From an uncultured Acinetobacter sp. (GTDB lineage Bacteria; Pseudomonadota; Gammaproteobacteria; Pseudomonadales; Moraxellaceae), in NCBI GenBank assembly GCA_900771065.1, contig CAAGMP010000308.1, positions 1-25,974 on the forward strand: a stretch of 25,974 nucleotides of DNA, written 5' to 3'. Made by a program: the position numbers and the translations under genes. The notes under the pieces were generated by a model that was not told the origin of the DNA, ran no database searches, and was given only the letters and a program-made list of their open reading frames with translations. Below, piece by piece: positions 15,563-23,853 of the stretch (positions are counted from its first letter, which is position 1; every line of letters begins with the position of its first letter).

Positions 15563-16273
15563 TTAACCTAAAGCGACATCGGTACGAATAGAAAAACGAT
15601 AACCTGTTCCTCGTACAGTTTGCACAAAACGATCTGCTCCAAAAGGCTCAAGCACTTTGCGTAAACGACGAATATGAACATCAATAGTTCGATCTTCAAT
15701 ATACACATTACCACCCCAAACCTGATCAAGCAATTGCGTCCGTGTGTAAGCACGTTCAGGATGTGTCATAAAAAATGCCAATAAGCGATATTCAGTTGGT
15801 CCCATATCTAAAATGGTTTCACCAAAACTCACGCGTTGGCTAACAGGATCAAGCAGTAAGCCGTTGGCATCAATGGCTTTTTCACCGCTGAGTGCATTAG
15901 AGCGTCGTAAAACCGCTTTAATACGAGAAACCAATTCACGTGTTGAAAATGGTTTGGTCATGTAGTCATCTGCACCTGCATCAAGACCTTGTACCTTGTG
16001 ATCTTCTTCGCCGCGCGCCGTAAGCATGATGACAGGAATTTCAGACAAATTTTCATCACGTTTGAGTCGACGGCATAAATCTACTCCGCTGACTCCACCG
16101 GGCATCATCCAGTCCAATAAAATCAGTGCTGGACGTTGATCGACAATCATTTGATGTGCTTGTCTGGCATCTTCAGCTTGTAGACAATCGAAACCTGCCA
16201 TATCTAAAGAGGTGTGGATCATTTCTCGAATCGGAAGTTCATCATCGACAATCAGAATGTAGTCATCTTTCAC
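15563..16273 (-). CDS. phoB: Phosphate-regulon response regulator
   Basis: OmpR-family transcription activator that binds Pho boxes when phosphate is scarce. The 236 residues comprise a receiver domain (about 1-120) with acidic pocket Asp10/Asp11, phospho-acceptor Asp54 (LLDWMMPG), and Lys107 (TKPFS), plus a C-terminal winged helix (about 130-230; DRTIDVHIRRLRKVLEP, VRGTGYRF). It starts with GTG at 16273, and AGGG lies about 9 bases before it on the minus strand. The receiver begins immediately after the start, so no other start is plausible. A Pho-box-like region lies about 40-75 bases upstream, suggesting autoregulation. Confidence 0.96.
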   Translation of the reverse strand: MKDDYILIVDDELPIREMIHTSLDMAGFDCLQAEDARQAHQMIVDQRPALILLDWMMPGGVSGVDLCRRLKRDENLSEIPVIMLTARGEEDHKVQGLDAGADDYMTKPFSTRELVSRIKAVLRRSNALSGEKAIDANGLLLDPVSQRVSFGETILDMGPTEYRLLAFFMTHPERAYTRTQLLDQVWGGNVYIEDRTIDVHIRRLRKVLEPFGADRFVQTVRGTGYRFSIRTDVALG

Positions 16274-16314
16274 AACGCAATACCCTATAAATGTGCAGCT
16301 GTAGCCGCTTTTTT

Positions 16315-16348
16315 ATGACAAGCTTATTACAAAGATTAATTATGACAG
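16315..16348 (-). promoter_or_regulatory. Pho-box-like repeats upstream of phoB
   Basis: On the minus strand CTGTCAT (16342-16348), TGTAAT (16326-16331) and TTGTCAT (16315-16321) recur; the last two are exactly 11 bases apart, the Pho-box period, while the first is 16 bases away. Consensus Pho boxes are repeats of CTGTCAT every 11 bases. This fits autoregulation by PhoB, with an imperfect site. Confidence 0.5.
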
Positions 16349-16461
16349 TATCATTGCAAGAACAATTGATTCTGATTTTTTTACAAATTATTGTCACAAA
16401 ATTTTAAAAATAAAGCGGTTGTTATTTTTATTGAAGCAAGTAAATGAATGAGTTTGATTAT

Positions 16462-16467
16462 AAAGGA
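16462..16467 (+). promoter_or_regulatory. Ribosome binding site that fixes the dehydrogenase start
   Basis: AAAGGA lies 7 bases before the ATG at 16475. An in-frame ATG at 16448 has no such site and would add nine residues not expected in the family. Confidence 0.7.
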
Positions 16468-16474
16468 TAGTGCG

Positions 16475-17296
16475 ATGAGTGTATTTAATCAAAAAGTTGC
16501 GGCAATTACAGGCGCAGGTTCAGGCATTGGACGTGAGTTAGCACTGCAATTGGCACAAAAATCGTGTCATTTATCTTTAAGCGATGTAGATGAGCAAGGT
16601 TTGGTACAAACTATTGAATTAATTAATAATAGTAAAATTAAAATAACAAGCCAAAAAGTTGATGTAGCACAACAAGCTCAAGTTCAAGCATGGGCAGAAC
16701 ACACTATTCAAGAACATGGAGCAGTGCATTTTATTTTTAATAATGCAGGTGTGGCGCTTGGTTCAACAGTAGAAGGTGCTAGTTATGAAGAACTGAATTG
16801 GATTATGGATATCAATTTTTGGGGTGTGGTTTATGGTACGAAAGAATTTTTACCATTGATTAAGCAAGCGGGTGAAGGCTATGTGATTAATATTTCGAGT
16901 TTATTTGGTTTGGTTTCACAACCTACTCAGTCTGCTTATAATGCAACTAAATTTGCTGTGCGTGGTTTTACTGAATCTTTAATTCAAGAATTAGAATTGG
17001 AAAATAGCAAAGTCGGTGCATTGTGTGTGCATCCCGGTGGGATTCGTACCAACATTGCCAATTCAGCACGGAGTAATGAAAGCTTAAATCGGTTGGGTTT
17101 AAGCACGAATGATTTTAACCGTTTTTTACGTTGCCCACCTGAAGAAGCTGCTCGACAAATTTTAGCGGCTGTACAAAATAAGCAGCGTCGTTTATTAATT
17201 GGTTATGATGCTAAAGCTTTAGATTTAGTTCAGCGTTTTTTGCCAACGCACTATTCTAAAGTGATTCAATTTTTAAACCGATTCGTTGAAAAATAA
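16475..17296 (+). CDS. Short-chain dehydrogenase/reductase
   Basis: A classical SDR of 273 residues that oxidises or reduces an alcohol/carbonyl with NAD(P). The Rossmann cofactor motif is TGAGSGIG (12-19), the NNAG motif is at 89-92, and the catalytic residues are Ser142, Tyr155 and Lys159 (YNATK). Asp38 (SDVDE), rather than an arginine at the strand-2 end, hints at NAD preference. The substrate cannot be deduced. AAAGGA is 7 bases before the ATG at 16475, better than an upstream in-frame ATG at 16448. It is divergent from phoB, sharing a 200-base spacer with the Pho-like repeats, and ends at a bidirectional hairpin. Confidence 0.88.
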   Translation: MSVFNQKVAAITGAGSGIGRELALQLAQKSCHLSLSDVDEQGLVQTIELINNSKIKITSQKVDVAQQAQVQAWAEHTIQEHGAVHFIFNNAGVALGSTVEGASYEELNWIMDINFWGVVYGTKEFLPLIKQAGEGYVINISSLFGLVSQPTQSAYNATKFAVRGFTESLIQELELENSKVGALCVHPGGIRTNIANSARSNESLNRLGLSTNDFNRFLRCPPEEAARQILAAVQNKQRRLLIGYDAKALDLVQRFLPTHYSKVIQFLNRFVEK

Positions 17297-17301
17297 ATTA
17301 A

Positions 17302-17340
17302 AAAGGCATTTTCATGAACGAAAATGCCTTTACTTTTTTT
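17302..17340. terminator. Bidirectional terminator after the SDR gene
   Basis: AAAGGCATTTTC (17302-17313) pairs with GAAAATGCCTTT (17320-17331), followed by ACTTTTTTT. On the minus strand the trailing TTTTTAATTT serves the convergent monooxygenase gene. Confidence 0.9.
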
Positions 17341-18709
17341 AAGAAGCAACTGCAATTTGTTTTCGAATATATTGATTTTCGGGACGTTTTAAACCTAAAT
17401 TTTCTCGCAAGGTGGTTCCTTCATATTCGGTTCTAAATAAACCACGACGTTGCAGTTCGGGTACAATCAACTCAACAAAGTCATTTAAACCTTCAGGCGT
17501 AGAAGGAGGTAAGACATTAAAGCCATCTGCAGCACCTTGTTCAAACCAAGTTTGTAATTGATCAACAATTTGCTCAGGTGTACCAATTAATGTCCAATGC
17601 CCGCGTGCTGATGCAATGTATTCATACAATTGGCGAATCGTAAATTGATGTTTTTGTGCAATTTCTAAAATTAATTGTTGGCGGCTTGAAAAATTAATTT
17701 GTTGATCATTCAATTGTGGAAAAGGGGCATCTAAATCATATTCCGATAAATCAATATTGCCCACCAATCCTGATAATAAACCTAAACCGACTTCAGGATG
17801 AATCAAACTATTTAACAAGTCATATTTTTCTTGAGCTTTACTTTCAGTTTGCGCAACAAAAACCGATACACCGGGCATGATTTTGACTTCATCTTCATGT
17901 CGATTATATTTTTTTAATCGTGTTTTAATATCACGATAAAATACTTGTGCATCAGCCAAACTTTGTTGCGAAGTGAAAATAACTTCGGCATATTTTGCAG
18001 CTAATTCACGTCCATCTTCAGATTGTCCTGCTTGCACAATAACAGGATAACCTTGGGGTGGACGTGGCACATTGAGCGCGCCTGCTACACTAAAAAATTG
18101 TCCTTGATGTAAAGGCGGATGACTTTTGTTTAAGTCGTAAAATTGTCCTGAATTTTTATTGTAAGTGAAAGCATCATCTTCCCATGAATCCCATAATTTT
18201 TGTGTGACATCAATAAATTCATCGGCACGTGCATAACGTGCTTTGGCATCGGGATGTTGATGATAACCAAAGTTTTTTGCTGTTGTGGTTTCACTTGTTG
18301 TAACCACATTCCACCCGGCACGACCTTGGCTAATATGGTCTAAAGAAGCAAATTTACGTGCTAATAAATATGGTTCTTCATAAGTTGTTGAAGCTGTTGC
18401 AATAAAGCCAATATGTTTGGTGACAACAGACAAAGCGGCAAACAAGGTGACAGGTTCAAAACCAACCGCTTTATCACTATAACCAATGCTAGAATGATGT
18501 TTTGCAGAACTGCCATGACTCCAATTGACTGCCAAACCATCGGCTAAAAAATAAGCATCAAATAAGCCTTTTTCTGCTGTTTTAGCCAGTTCAATTGCAT
18601 AATGAATATCTAAATGGCGCTCAGGTTGAGCTTGAGGATGTCGCCAACCTGCGGCATGTTGTGATGTTGTTGGAATAAATGCGCCAAGTTTAATTTGTCT
18701 TTTTGTCAT
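17339..18709 (-). CDS. LLM-class flavin-dependent monooxygenase (NtaA/SnaA/DszA family)
   Basis: A 456-residue flavin-dependent monooxygenase of the bacterial luciferase fold, in the nitrilotriacetate monooxygenase/DszA/SnaA group. Members oxygenate organosulfur, amine or aromatic compounds with reduced FMN supplied by a partner reductase. Visible signatures are KLGAFIPTT at the start, FDAYFLADGLAVNW, HISQGRAGWNVVTT, the flavin-binding GYPVIVQAGQSEDGRELAAKYAEVIF, and C-terminal ADGFNVLPP. The substrate is unknown; no reductase lies beside it. The ATG at 18709 (MTKRQIKLGAF) is preceded by AAGAGA about 9 bases away; a longer frame from 18760 adds 17 unlike residues. A possible promoter is at 18734-18760. 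Confidence 0.9.
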   Translation of the reverse strand: MTKRQIKLGAFIPTTSQHAAGWRHPQAQPERHLDIHYAIELAKTAEKGLFDAYFLADGLAVNWSHGSSAKHHSSIGYSDKAVGFEPVTLFAALSVVTKHIGFIATASTTYEEPYLLARKFASLDHISQGRAGWNVVTTSETTTAKNFGYHQHPDAKARYARADEFIDVTQKLWDSWEDDAFTYNKNSGQFYDLNKSHPPLHQGQFFSVAGALNVPRPPQGYPVIVQAGQSEDGRELAAKYAEVIFTSQQSLADAQVFYRDIKTRLKKYNRHEDEVKIMPGVSVFVAQTESKAQEKYDLLNSLIHPEVGLGLLSGLVGNIDLSEYDLDAPFPQLNDQQINFSSRQQLILEIAQKHQFTIRQLYEYIASARGHWTLIGTPEQIVDQLQTWFEQGAADGFNVLPPSTPEGLNDFVELIVPELQRRGLFRTEYEGTTLRENLGLKRPENQYIRKQIAVAS

Positions 18710-18733
18710 GTTCGCAATCTCTTGTTTTTTGTA

Positions 18734-18760
18734 TTTATAACAAGGAATAAAACACAACAA
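18734..18760 (-). promoter_or_regulatory. Possible promoter of the flavin monooxygenase gene
   Basis: On the minus strand the -10 hexamer TATAAA (18734-18739) carries a TG extension (TTGTTATAAA), and TTGTTG (18755-18760) is 15 bases upstream. Start of transcription would be near 18727, after the hairpin that follows the MATE gene. Confidence 0.4.
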
Positions 18761-18792
18761 AAATAAGATAAAATTAAATCCTTATCTTATTT
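18761..18792 (-). terminator. AT-rich hairpin after the MATE gene
   Basis: AAATAAGATAA (18761-18771) and TTATCTTATTT (18782-18792) are perfect 11-base inverted repeats with a 10-base spacer. On the minus strand the stem ends in TTATTTTTG, so it may act as a weak terminator for the MATE gene. It could also be an operator for the downstream monooxygenase. Confidence 0.55.
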
Positions 18793-18798
18793 ATGCCT

Positions 18799-20166
18799 TT
18801 AGATGAGCGTTTTGACTGATTGTTTTTTCCAAAAAAATTGGTAATAACTCGCTTGAATAAAAAATAATGCGACAAAAGCCAAGGCATACGCATACCAAAT
18901 ACCTTGCAGTCCCCATAAATGACTAAACCAATATGCACAGGGTAATTCAATTCCTACAATCGCAAAAATATTGATGAAAAGTGGAATAAAAACAGTACCA
19001 CTAGCACGCATAATTGAAGCAAAAATAGTCGCTGCACCAAAAAATAAAATAGACCACAGCACAATAAAAATTAATTGTTGTGCCAAATTGACAACTTGTG
19101 GGTCAGTAATAAATAGTGCCATCAGATATTTAGAAAATAAGTAGGCAATAATTACCAACAATCCAGTGATTAAAATATTCATCCCCAAAGCTGTACGTGT
19201 AACTTTAGACAGTAAATTACTTTGTCCTGAACCAATGGCTTGCGCAGCAAAAATGGACGCAGCAATGGCAATAGATAAAGCAGGAAATTGAATATAATTG
19301 AGTACTTGATTGACCGCACCATAAGCAGCGGTTGCATCTGCACCATATTGATTGACTAAACGAATAACAATTAACCCTGCTATGGCTGTTGTCATCATAT
19401 TAATGGCAGTGGGAATGCCTAAATGTAAAATCTTTTTCGCTAAAGTCGTGTTGTGTCGAATGTGGCGTAACAAGTCTTTGTTGAGTTGCAAAGGATGTCG
19501 TTTACTTTTCAAGTAAAAAAACAAAAAGACCAAAACACTTAAATAACCAAACATGGTAGCAAGCGCTGGTGCAATAATGCCTAATTGAGGTGCACCAAAA
19601 TAACCTTTAATTAAAATTGGTGTGATAATCAGTCCAAGTAAGCTCGTTAAACATAATGCAATAAGTGGTGTGACACTATCACCAATCCCACGTAGCAACG
19701 AAGTAAATGCAATATAAATAAATAAAATCGGGCTGCCAGCTAACATCCAGTGAACATAAGGCAAAGCCAAATGCATAATTTCAGGGTGAACATTAAGTGC
19801 CAATAAAATATTTTCACTAAAAATAACACCCAAAAGTGCAATGACTGTCCCTACAATGAACGTCATAAATAAGGTTGAGCCTGAAATGCTCAGCACTTTT
19901 TCTAGGTTTTGTGCGCCCCAAGCTTGCCCAATTAAAATGGTTGCGCCTGAGGATAAGCCAATAATAAATGCCATGAGGCAAAATAAAATTGGAAAGAAAA
20001 CCGATACGGCAGCAATCGCTTCAACCCCAATGAGCTGCCCAACAAAAACAGTATTAATGGTGCCCGATAAGTTTTGTAAAATATTGGTGGCAATGACAGG
20101 TAAAACAAAAAGAAAAAATGTTTTCCACATATTAGGCTGAGAAATTAAAGACAAATTTGACTTCAT
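18799..20166 (-). CDS. MATE family multidrug efflux protein
   Basis: A 455-residue inner-membrane protein with about 12 membrane spans in two similar halves, of the multidrug and toxic compound extrusion family (exports cationic drugs in exchange for Na+ or H+). Typical first-half signatures are PVIATNILQNLSGTINTVFVGQLIG (about 19-43) and GLSSGATILIGQAWGAQNLEKV (about 70-91), with the second-half counterpart AIAASIFAAQAIGSGQSNLL (about 300-319). Length matches. Subfamily (NorM or DinF) and substrates cannot be set from this alone. GGATGG lies 8 bases before the ATG. It lies 74 bases after the DUF445 gene in the same direction. Confidence 0.92.
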   Translation of the reverse strand: MKSNLSLISQPNMWKTFFLFVLPVIATNILQNLSGTINTVFVGQLIGVEAIAAVSVFFPILFCLMAFIIGLSSGATILIGQAWGAQNLEKVLSISGSTLFMTFIVGTVIALLGVIFSENILLALNVHPEIMHLALPYVHWMLAGSPILFIYIAFTSLLRGIGDSVTPLIALCLTSLLGLIITPILIKGYFGAPQLGIIAPALATMFGYLSVLVFLFFYLKSKRHPLQLNKDLLRHIRHNTTLAKKILHLGIPTAINMMTTAIAGLIVIRLVNQYGADATAAYGAVNQVLNYIQFPALSIAIAASIFAAQAIGSGQSNLLSKVTRTALGMNILITGLLVIIAYLFSKYLMALFITDPQVVNLAQQLIFIVLWSILFFGAATIFASIMRASGTVFIPLFINIFAIVGIELPCAYWFSHLWGLQGIWYAYALAFVALFFIQASYYQFFWKKQSVKTLI

Positions 20167-20240
20167 TGTTCAGACCATCCATGTGAAAAAAGGCAATTAT
20201 GTCATTATTTGTGAGGACATACTTTAGGATTTAGGTAAAA

Positions 20241-21545
20241 TTAAATAATAAAATCAATTATAAAACGAATTAAACCCAAAACGAATCCAATAAAAGCACC
20301 AACCACGACACCATTAACCCGAATCATGTGTAAATCAGCACCAACTTCATTTTCAATCTTATTAATCATTTGTGCCGAGTCCCATTCATGAATACGCTGG
20401 CTAACAAATTTAATAATTTTTTCACTATAACGATCTGATAATTTAATCACTAAATCACTTAATTTTTCATTTAAAAGTTGACGTACGGCAACATTCAACA
20501 TCATGTTTTGTCCAATTTGCTCCAAAGTGACTTTAATATTTTGAGCAATACCTGAATTGGGTTTTTGCAAATCACGTTGAATGGCAGAACAAAAAATAGC
20601 GATTGAACTACGAATAAAATCTAAAGTATGTGTATGATTGAGTAATTCATTTTTCATCATGTTGAGTTTAATACTTAAAACACTTTCAGAATCATTGAGT
20701 TGTTGCATGGTTTCTTGGGCAAGTTGTTCTAAATGAACCCGCCAAGGATGTTCTGGTTGTGCTAAAATAGTTTCAATTTTTTCAATAAAAGCATCAATTG
20801 AACGCTTTTGCATATCAATACCAAGCCAATTGATGCCGCGTGAAAATTTCCAAATTCCTAATTCTTTAAATAATTTTTTGGTAATTTCTTCTACTTTTTC
20901 AGGATGTTGTAACATCCATTGTCGAATATGATCTAAACCACGTTGTAAAACTTCTTCATGGAAATCATTTTCTAAAATAGCACGTAAAATTTCACTCATT
21001 AAATGATTGATTTTGGTATTTTCTAGCCATTCGACACTGTTATTTTGAATAAATTCGGTGAGTTGTTCTTGTCCTACAAATTCAAAAATTTTCGGAATAT
21101 TTTGCTGTATAAATACAGTAATTTTTTCGCTATTTTCAGGTTGAGCCAACCATTTTCCTGCGGTGAGAGATAAATCTGTTTTTTGTAAACTTTGCGCTAC
21201 AATTTGTGGTGAAAGAAAGTTTTCTTGTACAAAACGCCCCATGGATTCGGCAATCCGATTTTTATTGCGTGGAATAATTGCTGTGTGATCACGCAAAAAT
21301 TGCGGTAATGGAAAATGACCAAACGGGTTGCGAAATAAAACCGTAATAGCATACCAATCGGCTAAACCACCAACGACACCTGCTTCGGCTGCCAACATAA
21401 AAATATGAATGAGCCATGCATATTCAGGAAAAAATTTGGCAAGCACAATCAAAATCAACCAAGCCACCACTGCAACAATCAGTGCAAGCGTGGCAAAACG
21501 TTTACTTCGTTGTAAATTCAGTGAAACGGGTTGTTCTTGTGACAT
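20241..21545 (-). CDS. DUF445 family membrane protein
   Basis: A 434-residue protein of the DUF445 (YjiN-like) family, with no established function. One or two membrane spans lie at the N-terminus (about 18-60), followed by the family signature AGVVGGLADWYAITVLFRNP (about 55-74) and PRNKNRIAESMGRFV. A long helical middle (about 110-400) faces one compartment, and a final span GAFIGFVLGLIRFIIDFII ends the chain, so both ends are in the membrane. The ribosome site GGATGC lies 5 bases before the ATG, and a possible promoter is at 21587-21616. It is divergent from gshA. A structural or envelope role is a guess. Confidence 0.88.
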   Translation of the reverse strand: MSQEQPVSLNLQRSKRFATLALIVAVVAWLILIVLAKFFPEYAWLIHIFMLAAEAGVVGGLADWYAITVLFRNPFGHFPLPQFLRDHTAIIPRNKNRIAESMGRFVQENFLSPQIVAQSLQKTDLSLTAGKWLAQPENSEKITVFIQQNIPKIFEFVGQEQLTEFIQNNSVEWLENTKINHLMSEILRAILENDFHEEVLQRGLDHIRQWMLQHPEKVEEITKKLFKELGIWKFSRGINWLGIDMQKRSIDAFIEKIETILAQPEHPWRVHLEQLAQETMQQLNDSESVLSIKLNMMKNELLNHTHTLDFIRSSIAIFCSAIQRDLQKPNSGIAQNIKVTLEQIGQNMMLNVAVRQLLNEKLSDLVIKLSDRYSEKIIKFVSQRIHEWDSAQMINKIENEVGADLHMIRVNGVVVGAFIGFVLGLIRFIIDFII

Positions 21546-21586
21546 AATGCATCCGATTTAAATAGGCAAATAACGCCATTTTTTTC

Positions 21587-21616
21587 ATTTTATTGCTTTT
21601 GCGATAAAAACAACAA
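21587..21616 (-). promoter_or_regulatory. Possible promoter of the DUF445 gene
   Basis: On the minus strand TTGTTG (-35, 21611-21616) and TAAAAT (-10, 21587-21592) are 18 bases apart, placing the start of transcription about 35 bases before the ATG. Confidence 0.4.
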
Positions 21617-21753
21617 CTGTAATTTTTTTAGCTTTTTGAAATGAATAGTTTATTATAGTTCATCGCAGATGCATGATCTGTACGCTAAAAAATACGGTAG
21701 CCGCTTTTTCTATGGTGACAAAAATAATGGATTCTTTAACAAGCGAGAAAGTA

Positions 21754-23316
21754 ATGAATCAACACGATGTTTTACCCGATTGGATCGATTCTTCGTTGTT
21801 AAAAGGAATGCAGCGCGGTATTGAGCGTGAAACGTTGCGAATGCAAAAAAATGGTTTTTTGTCACAAACCGATCATCCCAAAGCATTAGGTTCGGCACTG
21901 ATGCATCCGCATATTACTACCGATTATTCTGAAGCTTTATTAGAATTTATTACACCACCGCAAGACAGCATTGGCAAAGCATTAAATTTTTTAAAAGATA
22001 TTCATGCTGTCGCGCATCAACATTTAGAAAATGATGATAAGTTGTGGCCGTTGTCGATGCCTTGCATGCTCGATACCGATGAAAATCAGATTCGTTTGGC
22101 ACAATATGGTAGTTCAAATTTAGGTCAATTTAAAACTTTATATCGTCGTGGTTTGGGTGTTCGTTATGGACGTCGTATGCAAACTATTGCAGGTGTGCAT
22201 TACAATTTATCTTTTCCTGATCAATTGTTTGAGCAATTACAAGATAATGAAACTGATGAAAAATTAAAAAAATTAACTTTACAAGATTATCGTAGCCATC
22301 GTTATTTTGGTTTAATTCGCAATTTTATCCGTTTAACACCTTTGGTAATGTTTTTGCTTGGTGCAAGTCCATCGGTATGTCAATGTTTTATGACCAATCG
22401 TAAACATCATTTATTACCTCTATTAAAAGGTACGTTATTTTTACCTTATGCAACCGCATTGCGCATGGGTAATTTTGGTTATCAAAATTCTGCACAGAAA
22501 AAACTAGGAATTCATTACAATCATTTGCAAGGTTATTTGAAAGGTTTAAAAAAGGCAGTCAAATCGCCATATTTGCCATTTACTCGTTTAGGTCTGGAAG
22601 ACGCTCAAGGCGAACCACTACAAATTAATGATCATGTTTTGCAAATTGAAAATGAATATTATAGTTTAGTACGTCCAAAACAAGTGCCTCAAGCAGGTGA
22701 AACGCCGTCACAAGCCTTACAAAATCGTGGCGTGGCTTATGTTGAATTGCGAGCGGTTGATGTCAATCCATATAGCCCAATTGGTATTGATGAGGACAGT
22801 GCCGCATTTTTGGAAGTGTTGGCATTGTATTGTTTGCTCAAAGACAGTCCTGCATTATTGGAAAAAGAACAAGAGCAAATTGAGCAAAATCAAGCTGAAG
22901 TAGTGAACCGAGGTCGTGCGCCAAATGCTAAAATTTTTGAGCAAAATCAAAGCTATTTAATTGAAGATTGGGCAAAAAAATATCTTGATGCCATGCAATC
23001 TTGTGCCAAATTGTTAGATCAAAGTGATGCAAGCCAAATTTATACGCATGCACTCGCTGTAATGTCAGAACGTATTGATGAGGTCGATTTAACTTTATCT
23101 GCACAAATGATTGCTGATACTTTAGAACATGGCGGAACGTGGGGTTTTGGTAGTCATATGGCATTGCTTCATGCTTCAAGTTACGAAGAACATATTGTGA
23201 GTTCGGAAACCGCAGCGTATTTTGAACAAATCGCTCAGCAATCTTTAATGGCTCAACAGACTTTAGAACAAGAAGTACAGCCAAGTTTTAAAGATTATTT
23301 GGCAAATTATCGATAG
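21754..23316 (+). CDS. gshA: Glutamate-cysteine ligase
   Basis: First step of glutathione synthesis, joining glutamate and cysteine with ATP in the cytoplasm. It belongs to the proteobacterial GshA type: GMQRGIERETLRM, GSALMHPHITTDYSEALLEFITPP, YRRGLGVRYGRRMQTIAGVHYNLS and YVELRAVDVNPYSPIGI are all family signatures. The start is uncertain. The frame is open from 21673, with ATGs at 21673, 21712, 21727 and 21754. I prefer 21754 (MNQHDVLPDWIDSSL): it gives 520 residues, close to the E. coli 518, and has GAGAAAG just upstream. It is the first gene of a tight run with dsbB, an ankyrin gene, a barrel gene and dsbD. Confidence 0.93.
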   Translation: MNQHDVLPDWIDSSLLKGMQRGIERETLRMQKNGFLSQTDHPKALGSALMHPHITTDYSEALLEFITPPQDSIGKALNFLKDIHAVAHQHLENDDKLWPLSMPCMLDTDENQIRLAQYGSSNLGQFKTLYRRGLGVRYGRRMQTIAGVHYNLSFPDQLFEQLQDNETDEKLKKLTLQDYRSHRYFGLIRNFIRLTPLVMFLLGASPSVCQCFMTNRKHHLLPLLKGTLFLPYATALRMGNFGYQNSAQKKLGIHYNHLQGYLKGLKKAVKSPYLPFTRLGLEDAQGEPLQINDHVLQIENEYYSLVRPKQVPQAGETPSQALQNRGVAYVELRAVDVNPYSPIGIDEDSAAFLEVLALYCLLKDSPALLEKEQEQIEQNQAEVVNRGRAPNAKIFEQNQSYLIEDWAKKYLDAMQSCAKLLDQSDASQIYTHALAVMSERIDEVDLTLSAQMIADTLEHGGTWGFGSHMALLHASSYEEHIVSSETAAYFEQIAQQSLMAQQTLEQEVQPSFKDYLANYR

Positions 23317-23337
23317 AATTTTTCAAGAGATCACTTT

Positions 23338-23832
23338 ATGCAACCAAGTTATCGTTTAGTTAGTGGGTTGTTTTTTGTAGCCAGTCTAATCGGAATGGCA
23401 TTTGCATTGTATTTAGAACATGTGCAAGGTCTAGAACCATGCCCATTATGTATATTTCAACGCATTGGCTTAATTGCGTTTGGCGTATTTTCACTGTTGG
23501 CATTTGTCCATAATCCAACTTCAAATAAGCTAAAACGAGCCTATACTTTGGTTGCAGGATTAGGCGTGTTATGGTCAGCAGGTGTTGCGGCACGTCATGT
23601 TTGGCTTCAAAATTTACCACCCGATGAAGTACCAAGTTGTGGACCGGGTTTAGATTATTTATTGGATGCTTTGCCGTTAAAATCGGTATTTGAGCAAGTG
23701 CTATCGGGTTCGGGTGAATGTGCTAAAATAGACTGGACTTTATTGGGTGTGTCTTTACCTGTTTGGTCATTTTTATTGTTTGCAATTTTAGTTTTGCTGA
23801 GTATTTGGCAATTAGTACGTAAATATCCTTAA
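23338..23832 (+). CDS. dsbB: Disulfide bond formation protein B
   Basis: Inner-membrane protein that re-oxidises DsbA and passes electrons to quinone. The 164 residues have four membrane spans (about 9-26, 43-58, 68-86, 140-160). The first redox pair is Cys35/Cys38 (EPCPLCIFQR) and the second is Cys101/Cys128 in the long periplasmic loop, as in the E. coli enzyme (Cys41/44 and 104/130). Arg42, in QRIG after the first pair, matches the conserved quinone-site arginine. It starts 21 bases after gshA and is followed 21 bases later by the ankyrin gene, so it is probably part of one message. Confidence 0.95.
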   Translation: MQPSYRLVSGLFFVASLIGMAFALYLEHVQGLEPCPLCIFQRIGLIAFGVFSLLAFVHNPTSNKLKRAYTLVAGLGVLWSAGVAARHVWLQNLPPDEVPSCGPGLDYLLDALPLKSVFEQVLSGSGECAKIDWTLLGVSLPVWSFLLFAILVLLSIWQLVRKYP

Positions 23833-23853
23833 TTTTTATTTCGAGTCAATAAT

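Noticed and set aside
17339..21545. Monooxygenase, MATE and DUF445 genes as one functional system
   Set aside because: They share direction but have a hairpin and separate promoter candidates between them, and their predicted roles do not connect. I see no basis for calling it a system.
21673..21753. An N-terminal extension of gshA
   Set aside because: The 27 added residues have no match in the family and the first ATG lies very close to the likely promoter. The choice among the later ATGs is still not certain.
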